A DNA stretch of 64,000 nucleotides from Undaria pinnatifida (taxonomy: Eukaryota; Sar; Phaeophyceae; Laminariales; Alariaceae): NCBI GenBank assembly GCA_012845835.1, contig JABAKD010000013.1, positions 5,206,628-5,270,627 on the forward strand. Reading direction: 5' to 3'. Positions 22,505-32,785 of this stretch are shown here, piece after piece. Both the position numbers and the translations under genes were made by a program. How positions within the stretch are numbered: position 1 is the stretch's first letter; each line of letters begins with the position of its first letter. The notes below the pieces were generated by a model. That model was not told the DNA's origin. It searched no databases and saw only the letters and a list, made by a program, of their open reading frames with translations.

Positions 22505-22640
22505 TTTGTTTTGTTTTGTTGTGGTGACCCGGGGTCACTCGCAGGGAGTGAGCCCCTCCCCCTGTTCCTTTTTTCACGTTTTATTCTTAATTTGCGAAGT
22601 GAGGCAAATGGGATGGGTAAGCTACGATCGTAGCACCAAA
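22505..22640 (+). mobile_element. family C fragment
   Basis: GGGGTCACTCGCAGGGAGTG, CCCTGTTCCTTTTTTCACG and ATGGGATGGGTAAGCTACG follow the family C order. Both ends are unclear. Confidence 0.5.
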
Positions 22641-22746
22641 AAACAGATGCCCACAGCCCTTTTGTTCAGCGAGGTACTAAAGGGTCCCTCGTCCGAAAGG
22701 CTCAAACGCCGTACGAGTAGTTAAAAAGGAGGTTTACGACAACATC

Positions 22747-23016
22747 GACCCAGGCTACGGTAGGGGGGTCCCCTTTTGGGCCTTATATTTCAGTGGCTAG
22801 GGGTCACTCGCGCGAGTAACCCCTTTGTTCCTATGCAATCTTACGTTTTCTTTATTTTTTACATTGACGAAATCAATCCGCAATGCAAAGGTGATCTAAG
22901 CTGCGGCAAACCAAGTTCCTAAACCATCTTCATCCGTAGGGTACAGAGCTACTCGTGCGAGTGGCTCAAACACACCAGTGAAAATGGGGGTACCCCCCCT
23001 ACCGTAGCCTTGGTCC
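22747..23016 (+). mobile_element. family C element (C-3), complete reference copy
   Basis: Ends: GACCCAGGCTACGGTAGGGG and CCCCCTACCGTAGCCTTGG, a long near-perfect inverted repeat. Inside are TCACTCGCGCGAGTAACCCC (half of a 16-bp palindrome), AATCAATCCGCAATGC and GAGCTACTCGTGCGAGTGGC. No ORF is present, so it is non-autonomous. Confidence 0.8.
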
Positions 23017-23018
23017 AT

Positions 23019-23362
23019 CATCATACGTAACATCATCATAACATCATCGTGATATCATCATAACATCATCGTAACATCATCATACCATCATCATACCATC
23101 ATCATAACATCATCGCAACATCATCGTAACATCATCACACCATCATCATAACATTTTCATAACATCATCGTTAAAACATCATCGTAACACCATCATAACA
23201 TCATTGTAACATCATAACATCATCGTAACACAATCATAACACCATCATAACATCATCGTAACATCATAACATCATCATAACATCAGCATGACACCACCAC
23301 AATATCATCATAACACATCATCATAACATCATAACACCATCATAACACATCATTACAACATC
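23019..23362 (+). repeat. ATCATCATAAC minisatellite
   Basis: Irregular 9-12 bp words such as CATCATCATAA and CATCATCGTAA recur for about 340 bp, starting directly after C-3. Confidence 0.9.
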
Positions 23363-24240
23363 CCCCCTAGTCATACCGTACCCTTGGTCACATGAGGTTC
23401 ATCCATTTTCTTCTGAGGCGCACTTTGCTTTGTCGTTTAAGGAGCCCAGTTCCTGACAAGAAAAAAACACACACATTGTAAAGAACAAGAAAAGAAAAAC
23501 AAAAAAATGCCATCCTCCACCATTGGCCTAGGAACAAGTTAAAAAACATCTTAGAGAAGGAGAAAAGAAAAAAAAATTGTGCCACCCTCCACCATTGACC
23601 TCGTAGGTATAACAATATATATATATTTATATCACAAAACAAGAACGGTACAAAGTAGCATTCCGGCAACTCTTGGTTAAGAAGTGGACCCCGTCCTTCG
23701 GAAAACAGTTTGGCCTGGGCAAGAAGCGCTACTACTTCTGTCGTACCACCCTCTATCGTAGCACCCATCTTGCACCGCTGCACCGCTACTCCGGCTTGAA
23801 AAGGGAAGGCGCGTTCTTATAGAAGCAAGATCTCTGTCGGGGAAAAAACAAATCCAAGTTATCACCTGAAATATTGCCAAAAATTACTAGAAAATACACG
23901 TCTAAGTTTTGTTGATTTTGTTCCCAAGTAAATGCCAGAAAAATCGGAAAAAGGGGGAAAAACGAAATAAGTTTTTTTCCACATGTGTCAGTGCCCTCTC
24001 TCTTCTGTAAGAACTCCCCGCCCAGAGTTTGTGACGTGACGCCTCCATATTCGGATACAAACTTCCCAAAACACATTTTCAGGATTCAGAATCACGGGAC
24101 AGAACGGCTTCGGTGTAAGAATTGCCCTTAGATGGCACAACTCTCGCCGTTCAAGTGGTCGCCATGCATGGGTCCCTGAACGGGCAATGTCCGTCTACGC
24201 TACTACTGCGAATATATTCCGAACCGCCTTACTTCATGTG
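23363..24240. other. no gene recognised; family A scraps
   Basis: CCACCCTCTATCGTAGCACC near 23750 matches the right end of family A. A 97-codon open frame (minus, 23786-24076) has no motif I recognise. Confidence 0.4.
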
Positions 24241-24244
24241 CGAT

Positions 24245-24385
24245 GTGTGTGTCGTTGTCTTGTAGTTGGCGACCACAGATAAAGCCCGTCTCTCGAGGAG
24301 GAGCAGGTGCCGGCACGGACACTGGTTGTGCTGGATGCTACCCGTGCGGGTGGAAACATCATTTTGATGAGAAATAACGCACCGT
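24245..24385 (-). mobile_element. family G retroposon head
   Basis: GCCGGCACGGACACTGGTTG, TGCTGGATGCTACCC and GGGTGGAAACATCATTTTGA are in the antisense orientation of family G; GTAGTTGGCGACCACAGA corresponds to its CTCTGTGGTCACAAACTAC segment. No A-rich tail is visible. Confidence 0.6.
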
Positions 24386-24730
24386 ATGCCTGGTATGCAT
24401 TCCATTTTTTCTCGTTGACTTTGGGGACACGGACGTACCGCCAACTAGTAAATGGCGACAAGAACGACCCTCGTTAGTCACTTGGTTCCAGAGTACTTCG
24501 GGACATGGGGGATGCTAGGGAAACGCCCCCCCCCCCCCCCCTCCCCCCCCCAGGTGCATGCAATGCAGGAAACAGCAAAGCCCATGGTGGGGGCATCGAA
24601 TTAGTAAACTTGACAAAGTCGGAGAGCAACAAAAATCAGTAACACATCTCGACACTGCCTTGCTGCGGTTTTTCTGCAGCACCAACGAGCGGCACTGCAG
24701 CGGGGAGATACAGCACTACAGGGATCCCCT

Positions 24731-25024
24731 CGTAAGGCGGTGGTGTGTTATAGAGAGCAACACGACCGCCTTTGTAAGGCGGTGGTTTGCTATAGAGAGC
24801 AACACGACCGCCTTTGTAAGGCGGTGGTTTGCTATAGAGAGCAACACGACCGCCTTTGTAAGGCGGTGGTGTGTTATAGAGAGCAACACGACCGCCTTTG
24901 TAAGGCGGTGGTTTGCTATAGAGAGCAACACGACCGCCTTTGTAAGGCGGTGGTTTGCTATAGAGAGCAACACGACCGCCTTTGTAAGGCGGTGGTGTGC
25001 TATAGAGAGCAACACGACCGCCTT
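24731..25024 (+). repeat. 42-bp tandem array with A-B-B higher-order order
   Basis: Seven 42-bp units, each with arms AAGGCGGT and ACCGCCTT around TGCTATAGAGAGCA. The variable word reads GTGTGTTAT, GTTTGCTAT, GTTTGCTAT, then the same trio again, then GTGTGCTAT, so the true repeat is 126 bp. Every unit can form a hairpin. The open frames (14 codons per unit) are repeat translations. Confidence 0.9.
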
Positions 25025-25390
25025 ATAGGGGGAAGCCGCCTTATTCAATCCAGGCGACGAGTGTAACTCCACAGTCGCGCCGAGATATTGCGACCGCCTT
25101 GTATCGGGACACCCCTCTCCTCCGACCGCCTTATCGGGGGACCCTCACTGCATACACTTCGATTTTTGACCGCCTTGTATCGGGGTACCGCCTTACTCAG
25201 ACCGCCTTGTTGGGGGACCCCTACGGCACAAAATTCTATGATGACCGCCTTATATCGGGATGCCGCCTTATATAGGGATAACGCCTTATAATGGGGGACC
25301 CCTACTGCGTAAGCTTCGATTTTGACCGCCTTGTATCGGGATACCGCCTTATATAGGGACGCCGCCTTATTGGGGAACCCCTACTGTATT
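25025..25390 (+). repeat. family E copy (E-3), continues the 42-bp array
   Basis: GGGGGAAGCCGCCTTATTCA, CCAGGCGACGAGTGTAACTC, CACAGTCGCGCCGAGATATT, then units with GACCGCCTTGTATCGGG and GGGGGACCCCTACTGC. The 42-bp array is therefore an expansion of the hairpin arm at the start of an E element. Confidence 0.7.
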
Positions 25391-26067
25391 GCAGTACAAT
25401 TATTGTACTACGTCAGTACGGAACTTCCCAGCCCAGAAAACTTCGACGTAACGTACGAGTGGATAATTACGGGCCAAAAGGAATAACAGTGAAGAAGTCT
25501 CTAAACGGTGGCAACATACTCCCCCCCCCCCCCCCCCCGCGTCTGCGCGGTGTGTGGTGCTTTGCGTGGTAGCGGTAGGTGCCATGCAGAGCCGTTCTAA
25601 ATTTGGGTGTAAAATGGAAAAAAATGCAACTGCTTAATGTATGCACACGAGAGAGTGATGATACTCTGCGTGTTGAAAGTGCGTACCATACACGGGTTTC
25701 AAATCTGAGTTATGATGGCACAATGCCACTGCTTACGAGTGAGCGCTAACATAGTACGTACCGCTTATACACCCGCATCAAAGAGTACCAACAAGCTACA
25801 ATACTATTGTTCTGAGGGGCTGATGATGCCGAAAAATAAACCTGGGATTGATCAAATACGTCGGCTCCTGCTCGTCAATTGCCCACCAGTTACTCCTAGT
25901 GTAAACATAATCATAAGGAACCACTCCTGCCACCGTAAAGATACTTGCCTATATTAATAGCAATATAGTAGGGACTCGTGGTGTTGGCGCGAGGCTGTTT
26001 TCGGCCTCCGGCTAAACAGCATATTCATAGAGGGTCGCTTCCAGGTGCTCATTACTTCTGTTCGTTT
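25391..26067. other. no gene recognised
   Basis: A poly-C run occurs near 25520. From 25640 to 25960 the sequence is low in repeats, with an 81-codon frame (plus, 25712-25957) that has no recognisable motif. Confidence 0.4.
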
Positions 26068-26089
26068 GCCTGTCTGTCCGTCTGTCTGT

Positions 26090-26124
<35 letters not shown>

Positions 26125-26130
26125 GCTACC
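26068..26130 (+). repeat. CTGT/CTGC tetranucleotide microsatellite
   Basis: CTGT tetramers change to CTGC tetramers, ending with GGCTACCTGCC. About 60 bp. Confidence 0.85.
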
Positions 26131-27335
26131 TGCCATCCGAGTGCCTGCCGCCCGTCGTCGCTTACAATACCGATGGAGAACGCTGCACATATAGCAGGTT
26201 TCTCCCACCCCGGCGCCTACAGAAAGTAGACGCGCTTTCACTAACTCACGGCGGTCGTTTCTACACAAGCCAGCTCAAAACAGTCGCGGTCACCGCGCTG
26301 CAGTGTGTATGTGAAAGAACTGCCGCGCGTGGTTCGCATGCGCCCGCCGCCTCCCCCCCTTCTGAAAGGTCGTTCGAAAGTTTTTTTTCATCTCGCTTCC
26401 TCGCTTCTGGCGCAAAAAACACACGGCCAAGTGCAAGTATTGAGGCAACCATGCCTCTTAAGCCCTAGTGCTGATAGTTACTCGGGCGGCCGAATAGCCT
26501 CTGCTGGAAAAGCATAAATTTAGTACCCCACATGGCACCCTGTGGCCGCATTGGGCAAATACCACAGTGTTTTTAGCGGATATTTAATTACGTAATAAAT
26601 TTGTTCATGACATCAATGTACGATACGCAGTTGTGGAATAAAAGATGAAAGGAAAAGGGACCGCTGAGAGGGCCCAGCAGCGTGGGTAGGCGCAACTCGA
26701 TGCGAGTCGGCGAGGGGGGAACAAAGGGGGGTGAATGTCTTGTCGCGACGAAAAATGAAGAAGGCAACGTACTGTGGTGGAGAGGGGGGACAACCACCTT
26801 CCCAAGAACTTTCCTCGTACCGTATTGACCCCGGATTTGAGTTGAATCTGACCGAGGAAGAACGATAAAGAAAAAACGCGACAGGCAACAGCTGGAACGA
26901 GCAAAAAAGAAGAAGGAAAAAAAGGGGGGGGCGCAGCGAAAAGCGACACACAGAAATGGCGCCATAAACAAAATGTTTAGCATATAACCCAGTACCACAA
27001 AAAAGCGCACTCCCATCAAACCTAAATAAAAAAAAGTTCTTTTTTTTGCGTATATCCCCCGGCAAACGTGGGGGGAAAAGTAAATCTCAAGCTCACCACG
27101 CTTCCGCGTATTTCCATGTACAAACATTTCTCCCGGCGGGTCCGGATCAAAGCCTGCATCGAAAGCAAGCAAGAATACGAGTACGGTACCGCCGTAAGAT
27201 ACCCGAGTAGGCTGTATACTTCCAATTTAGGGTTACCGAAAAATAAGCCCACCTCAGAAGGATCACAATCGAGATCATCTAGACAGATCCCAAAGCTGCC
27301 CTTGGGGGGTGCTGTTGTGCAGGATCTCCGTGTAT
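26131..27335. other. no gene recognised
   Basis: Several overlapping minus-strand frames of 110-194 codons (26588-27354) are Phe/Ser/Pro-rich and show no known domain. CTCACCACGCTTCCGCGTAT near 27092 matches a piece of family D. Confidence 0.4.
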
Positions 27336-27535
27336 ATGGGGAGAACAGCTCCAACGCCGGAAGCAGGTATGCTAGATCACAAAGCAGATCGTACGGAAGC
27401 CTCCCAACCCGTCAACACGAGCTAGATCATACAGAGATCTTCGTGAAAGATCTAGATCATCAAGGGCGGGTATCGATGATCTGTCCGCCTCGCGAACTAG
27501 ATACACCGTTCAGATCGAATCCGAAAACGAGAGCT
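27336..27535 (+). repeat. repeat R copy 1 (AGATC-rich)
   Basis: GCTAGATCACAAAGCAGATC, CAACCCGTCAACACGAGCTA, ACAGAGATCTTCGTGAAAGA and GGGTATCGATGATCTGTC recur in the same order at 50370-50510. GATC words are strikingly dense. Confidence 0.75.
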
Positions 27536-27550
27536 AGCTAGCAGTGTATG

Positions 27551-27752
27551 TTGGTTATTTAGAACTACCCACTGGCCCACGTAGTCACGCCGCCTCGCGA
27601 AATAGATACATCGTTCAGATCGAATCCGAAAACGACAGCTAGCTAGCAGTGTATGTTGGTTATATAGAACTACCCACTGGCCCACGTAGTCATGTGACTT
27701 CGTGGGCCAGTGGATTCACTACGTGGGCCAGTGGGTAGTTCTAAATAACCAA
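27551..27752. repeat. family I inverted repeat
   Basis: GTTGGTTATTTAGAACTACC with CACTGGCCCACGTAGT starts near 27551 and again near 27655; the inverted form ACTACGTGGGCCAGTGGG with TAGTTCTAAATAACCAAC lies at about 27718-27752. Related AACTAGATACA/GTTCAGATCGAATCCGA blocks on either side are also duplicated (near 27497 and 27602). Confidence 0.75.
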
Positions 27753-27952
27753 CAACTGATATGTTTGGGAGTCCGTCAGTTGACCCTCACCGACTTCGTA
27801 ACAGGCATCTCCGGGTCTCTCTTCCTTCGCCACGCACTACCGTAGTACTCAGGGGCGAACAAACTATCATAAACATTCAAGTCTCCAGCGCGCACGCTCG
27901 CAAAGGCGGTATTTCCTTTTTTGCATTTCCCGGAAAAAAAGCGCAAGTATGA

Positions 27953-28036
27953 AGTCGGTGGGACTCGAACCCACGACATTTTTTTGTTGGTGGTCAGCGA
28001 CTACATGGGCCAGTGGGTAGTTCTATATAACCAACA
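27953..28036 (-). repeat. tRNA-like relic joined to a family I arm
   Basis: On the minus strand GTGGG-TTCGAGT-CCCAC gives a perfect 5-bp T-stem with a canonical 7-base loop and a full B box. Upstream TGGCCCATGTAG resembles an A box. The 5' strand (TACCCAC) does not pair with the 3' strand (CGACTTC), so it is not a working tRNA. The first part, GTTGGTTATATAGAACTACC, is the family I arm. Confidence 0.55.
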
Positions 28037-28087
28037 GTGTAGACTAAGAGTACAACCGCAAGATATGATATACGACTAGACCAACAC

Positions 28088-28354
28088 GGGTACGGCCGGG
28101 GGGGTAACTTTTTTTTTTTTTTTTTTGGGGGGGGGAAGGGGTCGCAATGGCTTGGTTAGGGTCCTTCACGCGAGTGACTCCCCTGTTCCTTTGTGGTCCT
28201 GCCGAAATGAATCCACAACGGAATGATAAGCTACGCGGCGCCGAAAAGATCGCCCAAAGTACTTTTGCCCATGAGGTATGGAGGTAAACGTGCGAGTAGT
28301 TCAACCGCGACACCGACAAAAACAGGTATGCCCTTCCTACGGCAGCCTTGGTGG
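28088..28354 (+). mobile_element. family C element (C-4)
   Basis: Ends GGGTACGGCCGGGGGGGTAA and CCCTTCCTACGGCAGCCTTG. Inside are a T/G homopolymer junction, TCACGCGAGTGACTCCCC, AATCCACAACGGAATGATAA and TGCGAGTAGTTCAACC. Confidence 0.7.
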
Positions 28355-28461
28355 CACTAAAGCTCGAGCACAAAGTCATTACAGCACCCGAGCGCAGCAT
28401 CCAGGGGAAGCTTTGATACGTACCCGAACCCTCTCTAAGGAGGGGAATACAGCTGTGCAAA

Positions 28462-28562
28462 CGCGCGGCCGAAACATCACGCAGCTAGCTGGCAAAGATG
28501 AGAATCGACCAAAAGTTCAGCTGGCCGAACTCACAGCTGGACGTATTTGATATTAATTTTAG
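28462..28562 (+). repeat. family H copy (H-1), frame broken
   Basis: CATCACGCAGCTAGCTGGCA, AAGATGAGAATCGACCAAAA and GCCGAACTCACAGCTGGACG match family H with a 4-base insertion near CTAGCTGG. Allowing for shifts it reads M-R-I-D-Q-K-F then AELTA. Confidence 0.6.
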
Positions 28563-29072
28563 AGAAAACAGATGCATCGTCCAGATCAAAGGCCGAGACA
28601 AAGCACGAAGTGCAACAGCACAACCACGAGATACCTGTGGATAGTGTATACTTCGAGCGTAGGGTTATAAACGGGCAAAACAGTTATTTCTCTTGCCGTA
28701 GGTGAACAAATTTAGCGTCGAAAATTGATTGTTTCGTAGAGTATAAGTAAATACATTGCGTACAAAAGGTCAAGTATTTCCCGATGGGGGACAAGGAATG
28801 ACGTACAGACATCGGCGTTGGCAATATTTGTAGTAGCACGAGAGCAAAAGTAGCAGTTTAGATTGCGCTGACGTTGTCGCTTCGCTGCATCGCGCTTGAA
28901 ATGGCTCGAAATGACAAACGAATTTAGGTCGTTCTTCGTACATACAAGCAGTTTGTACCAGATCGTTCGGTGGTGCATCGTGCTTTGAATACACTTTAGA
29001 CACATGCTGCGACTACTATCATACGATAAAGCGGTAAACGTGCATCAGCATTTTCCTTCTGGGGGTGATCAT

Positions 29073-29162
29073 TCAACCCCTCTACGACCCTCAAACCCCT
29101 CCCTATACTAACTTCAAGTAAATTTGTCAAAATAAAAGGATTTCCAGTTGCGTAGGCGTTAA
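29073..29162 (-). mobile_element. family F mini-element (F-5)
   Basis: TCAACCCCTCTACGACCCTC, CCTCCCTATACTAACTTCAA and GGCGTTAA form the inverted order of family F. TTAA is intact at 29159-29162; the left end reads TTCAA. Confidence 0.65.
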
Positions 29163-29346
29163 GGAGCTCTATATACGTCACCCCGAAAAACTGACTCACC
29201 TTTAGAGCAGGGCGAAAGCGCAACTCGGTGAACGGACTCAAGGCCTAGGTATTAAAAAAACAGAAAACACTCATGTATTGCAAGAAGAAAACGAATTATA
29301 CATTACGACAATTTGGCCTTCGTTTTTCATATATTTTTTGTTGTCA

Positions 29347-29546
29347 CACTTCTACTTTCCAGCTTCTGGAAGGGCGCGGTCACAGGTGTCGTCCCTTCCT
29401 CCCCCCCCGGTTCTTGCCTTAAATTTTTATCGCGCATAGGGTTCAGCAATACCACTGCTCGTCGAGTTTCCATCAAGTTGGCGTTAAGGAGCCCCGGCAT
29501 TCAGAGAAGAAGAAAAAAAAAAACAGCACCTCTATCGTAGCACACG
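29347..29546 (-). mobile_element. SINE 3' fragment abutting a family A end
   Basis: CCAGCTTCTGGAAGGGCGCG, GTCACAGGTGTCGTCCC, TTTTTATCGCGCATAGGG and CTGCTCGTCGAGTTTCC match the 3' part of the SINE. From 29483, TTAAGGAGCCCCGGCATTC to CACCTCTATCGTAGCACACG is a shortened family A end. Confidence 0.65.
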
Positions 29547-29810
29547 TTTTTCTTTTTTAATGTTTGGCCCCCCCATACCGCGAGGGGGAGGAGGAGCGTT
29601 TCTGCCGCAATGGTTGTCGATGCCATCCCCTTCCAGCCGAGGCCGAACGAACGGCAACCATCAATGTACGTTTATCCCGAAGGCTGCCAACCGCAACACC
29701 GGTACGCGTGGTGGCCAAGTCAAGCGTCGAGCCCATAGGAGTCACCGACCTACATGGTGTACAATTCGGGACACCTACTACCTACAACAAGAAACAAGAA
29801 CGCTGACTCG

Positions 29811-30114
29811 GGGCCAACGCTACGATTGGGGGGGGTCGCTCCTGGACCCCTTTTTTTGCTTTTCAGTCGCTCGGGGTCACTCGCGCGAGCGATTGATTCC
29901 CCGATGCCACTGCCAGTCATAAGCTGTCGAGGTGGCTTTGGTTTACCCTATTACGCACCGCAAGGGAATGGCTAGCCACGACACCGCGCTGAAAACAATC
30001 CAAGCTCTTAAAAAAGTATTTTCGTCATCCATGTACAGATTCACTCGTGCGAGTGGCTCAAAGCCTCTATTAATAGAGAAAAAGCGGGTACCCCCCCTTA
30101 CCTAAGCCTTCGTC
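29811..30114 (+). mobile_element. family C element (C-5)
   Basis: Ends GGCCAACGCTACGATTGGGG and CCCCCCTTACCTAAGCCTTC. Inside are GGGGTCACTCGCGCGAGCG and CACTCGTGCGAGTGGC, plus CTCTATTAATAGAG, a perfect 14-bp palindrome near 30065. Confidence 0.65.
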
Positions 30115-30433
30115 TTAGGCTGGAATTTTCTTATTTAAGCACAAAGGATGTGCTCTCGTGCACTACCTTCAGAGTATATCGGCTCGGGGATTTCTCAACT
30201 TCCTGGAGTCCCCAGCCTGTCTTTCTTATCATTGCCTGGTTCATTGTGAGGTGCCCGTGTACTGCTGTACCCTCCACGGGGTGTGACCATTTACTTTTGC
30301 TACTTCAAATACGTCAGCTGGCAGTGAGTTCGACCATTTGAGTGGTCGATACACTCATATTATTGCAAGCTCTGCATGACGCGGTACTTTCGGCCGTACG
30401 TTTGTACAGGTCCGATATGTATAGAACACGCGC

Positions 30434-30515
30434 GCGACATACGACACGTGAGTGTTCCATCATGCATCGACCGTAAAATCGCCCCAACTCGCGGCCGACC
30501 TATTTGCTATTAATA
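30434..30515 (+). repeat. family H copy, diverged
   Basis: ATCGACCGTAAAATCGCCC then AACTCGCGGCCGACCTATTT. With one frameshift it reads IDRKIA-LAADLFAINM, comparable to IDPKFVKLAADVLQIFF at 45.6 kb. Confidence 0.45.
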
Positions 30516-31149
30516 TGAAAAAGAAAAAAACGACAAGAGACAAAAAATGAGCAGGCGTGCGTGCGTGTGTGTGCTTTCTGCCAATCGGCGCTCAAACGTG
30601 ATACAAGAGTAGACTGCCGAACGATCCATTTTATCCGTCTACCACTCCGTCCGCATATATAAGCAACCTTTGGACATTAGCACTTGATATAAAAAAGTAT
30701 TGCTCATGTATATATCAGGACAGCGTGGTAATTCATATCTACATTGCCGGTCCAGCAAAAATCACCACAAGCAAGAAACTCAGGTACTCGCATATTCTCC
30801 ATGATGGGAACAAGAAATGTGGAAGATAAGTGGCTTCGGTGTGTGCCACACCAAAAAGCCACACAACAAGCCAAAAAAAAAAGCAACTACTTGAAGAAAC
30901 TCACGATTGACAAATCACGAAAAAAAAAGGGCGACGACGTATTAATAATCAACACTCAAATCAACGAGGCAGGGTGTTGCACTTTCTTGCCCAGGCGTTG
31001 TTTTTTTTGTTCATTCTCAGCTCCTCAAGTGCGAGTGTATCTATGATGCAGGATAATTTTAATGACGCTGCGAGAAAAAAAAAGAAAATCAGGAACGAGT
31101 ATCAATGCTCTAGTATAAATATCAACACAGCGCATAGAGATGCTGGTCA

Positions 31150-31315
31150 GGTGAACATCAACACAGCGCGTAGAGATGTTGGTAGCCAGAGTTGCGCGAA
31201 CGCAGTGCCTTAAAACGAACGTCGTCTTTCGGGCGAGACATTGAGCTCCTCACGTCAAGAGCTCGGAAACTTCTTAGAATCTTCTGCGCCCCCCTACCGA
31301 GTGGTGGGATGGCTC
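31150..31315 (+). mobile_element. family B right half
   Basis: GAGTTGCGCGAACGCAGTGC, GAGACATTGAGCTCCTCACG and CCCCCCTACCGAGTGGTGG. Upstream, ATCAACACAGCGC(A/G)TAGAGATG is duplicated about 33 bp apart (31122-31175). Confidence 0.55.
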
Positions 31316-31475
31316 CAAAAACCGTTTTCTTTTCATGACCAACACCCAGCAGAGGCCACAAGGGCTGCGTTCACAGGATCCGCAGGCGCCGTGAGCTTCG
31401 TTCAGCGTTGACAACCCCACCCCCCCCCACCCCGCCGGTAGGACGAGCTCGTTCGTGCTGTCGTTACACGAACAC

Positions 31476-31616
31476 TGAAGGATATGCTAGCTAGCGCTGT
31501 GGATTTGCGAATACAATTGAGCTAATTTTAATTCACAGCATGTATGAAAATGCGTCAGAAAGTGTGGTGAGCTCAAGTTTTGTTTTTCTCAAATCCGCTG
31601 GAGGATATTAAAAAAG
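31476..31616 (+). repeat. family D element (D-1)
   Basis: CTGAAGGATATGCTAGCTAG, CACAGCATGTATGAAAATGC, GTGTGGTGAGCTCAAG and CCGCTGGAGGATATTAAAAA. The right end is followed by an A-rich stretch, as in D-3 and D-4. Confidence 0.7.
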
Positions 31617-32170
31617 ACTACAACAACTCGAAAACCGAAAACTCCCCCAAAAAAACTAAGCTTGCAAATGTTTGAGGGCAGCACGAGCCACTCGCACTCG
31701 AGTAGATCGGAGCTGAAACTGTAAATCGATGCACCCCCAAAAACGAGACCCCCGATCGTATGATAGCCTGTATGCATGCCCTATTGTCAAATCAAGATAT
31801 TTGGCCCGGAGTCGGTTTCCCGGGTTATTGTTCGAGGGCCGGTGTAGGGGGGGAAAGTCTTCTGGGGTCCTCACACGAGCACAGGTCTCAACAACCTCAC
31901 GCCCGCCCGAAGCATGACGTCGAAGGTGCACTCGCTCGCGCAATCCGACCACAACCCCTGAGCCTATACGAAGTATGCGTCAGTCCAAATGCGTAGTGTA
32001 TCATAGGCTAAGGCAGTGGCGGGGGGATACCCGCTTTTGTTACTAACGGGCATGAGCCAGACTCGCGCGAGTGATTCTGCACGTCACTGACAAAAAAACG
32101 TTTGGCGTTTTGTTATGGGGGGGGGGGCAGCGTAGCTAACCATCCCCTTTCCGTAATGATATCGGAAATC

Positions 32171-32642
32171 GAGTCATCCCACGGTAGGGGTTGCAGTTGT
32201 ACGATTGCGCCAAAAAAAGGTATAACGGGGCGATTGAGCTCCTCACGTGAGAAACTGCCAAGATCATCACGTTGGTTTTCCATGACTTGTAATAGAATCT
32301 CAATTGCTCACTTCCATAGTCTCTCTCATTGTCTGGCTTATAAAAATAATAAGCTTCATCAATAAATAAAAGACCACCCACTGCTTTTTTCAGTACTTCT
32401 TTAGTTTTTGGAGCAGTGTGTCCAACATACTGTCCAACTGGTCAAAGAAGCGGTTTCACGAGTACAGTTGTTTTTTATGACTACGAGGCATAGAATAAGC
32501 TTGGTCGCGTTGTAGTGCGAACGAATACCTTCGAAGAAGGCATGTTTCGGCCCGGGTGAGATATTGAGCTCCTCACGTGAGGAGACCCCAGGGACTGATG
32601 ATGCTGATGATGCTGCACCCCCACCTTCCGTGGGGGGGCTCG
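32171..32642 (+). mobile_element. family B element (B-7) enlarged by plastid DNA
   Basis: It starts GAGTCATCCCACGGTAGGGG, follows B up to GAGAAACTGCC, and resumes with GGTCAAAGAAGCGGTTTCAC, AAGCTTGGTCGCGTTG and GAGATATTGAGCTCCTCACG. A near-complete 22-bp palindrome sits at 32567-32585. The foreign stretch 32259-32438 explains its extra length. Confidence 0.75.
32259..32438 (-). pseudogene. cbbX: cbbX fragment (red-type Rubisco activase), frameshifted
   Basis: CbbX is the AAA+ ATPase that removes inhibitory sugar phosphates from red-type Rubisco. Reading down from 32438 gives [18 protein letters not shown], then [20 protein letters not shown] (Walker B IDEA included), then YGSE. A one-base deletion follows, after which the next frame reads [16 protein letters not shown]. 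This is about 60 of the family's roughly 300 residues. The Walker A loop and everything after RDDL are absent. Codons are AT-rich, unlike the surroundings but like plastid genes. The fragment sits inside a family B element with clean junctions on both sides, so it is best read as nuclear-inserted plastid DNA. Origin from a nuclear or foreign copy is not excluded. Confidence 0.88.
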
Positions 32643-32785
32643 AATGCGAAACAGCAGAGCGAAAGAAAGCATGTGATCGCGAGGAACAGGGGAATTACTC
32701 GCGCGAGTGACACCGAGCCGCCAAAAAAAAAGAGTGACCTGGAAAGGGACTAAAGGGACCCCCTCCCTACAGTAGCATTGGTCTT
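32643..32785. mobile_element. family C fragment
   Basis: GATCGCGAGGAACAGGGG, TTACTCGCGCGAGTGACACC and CCCCTCCCTACAGTAGCATT match the right part of C. It directly follows B-7. Confidence 0.5.

Noticed and set aside
24731-25024. 42-bp repeats as a CRISPR array
   Set aside because: There are no unique spacers, the repeats are contiguous, and the setting is eukaryotic.
24558-25028. 156-codon frame with repeated 14-residue units
   Set aside because: Direct translation of the 42-bp array.
27953-28036. A functional tRNA gene on the minus strand
   Set aside because: The T-arm is perfect, but the acceptor stem does not pair and the 5' part belongs to family I.
28712-29005. 97-codon minus frame beginning MCLKCIQSTMHH
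   Set aside because: It looks protein-like at first glance, but a second frame is equally open and no family is recognised.
32439-32490. Extension of the cbbX fragment upstream of VGQYVG
   Set aside because: A few bases resemble the expected T-V-T-R-D codons, but the stretch matches family B better, so I placed the junction at about 32438.
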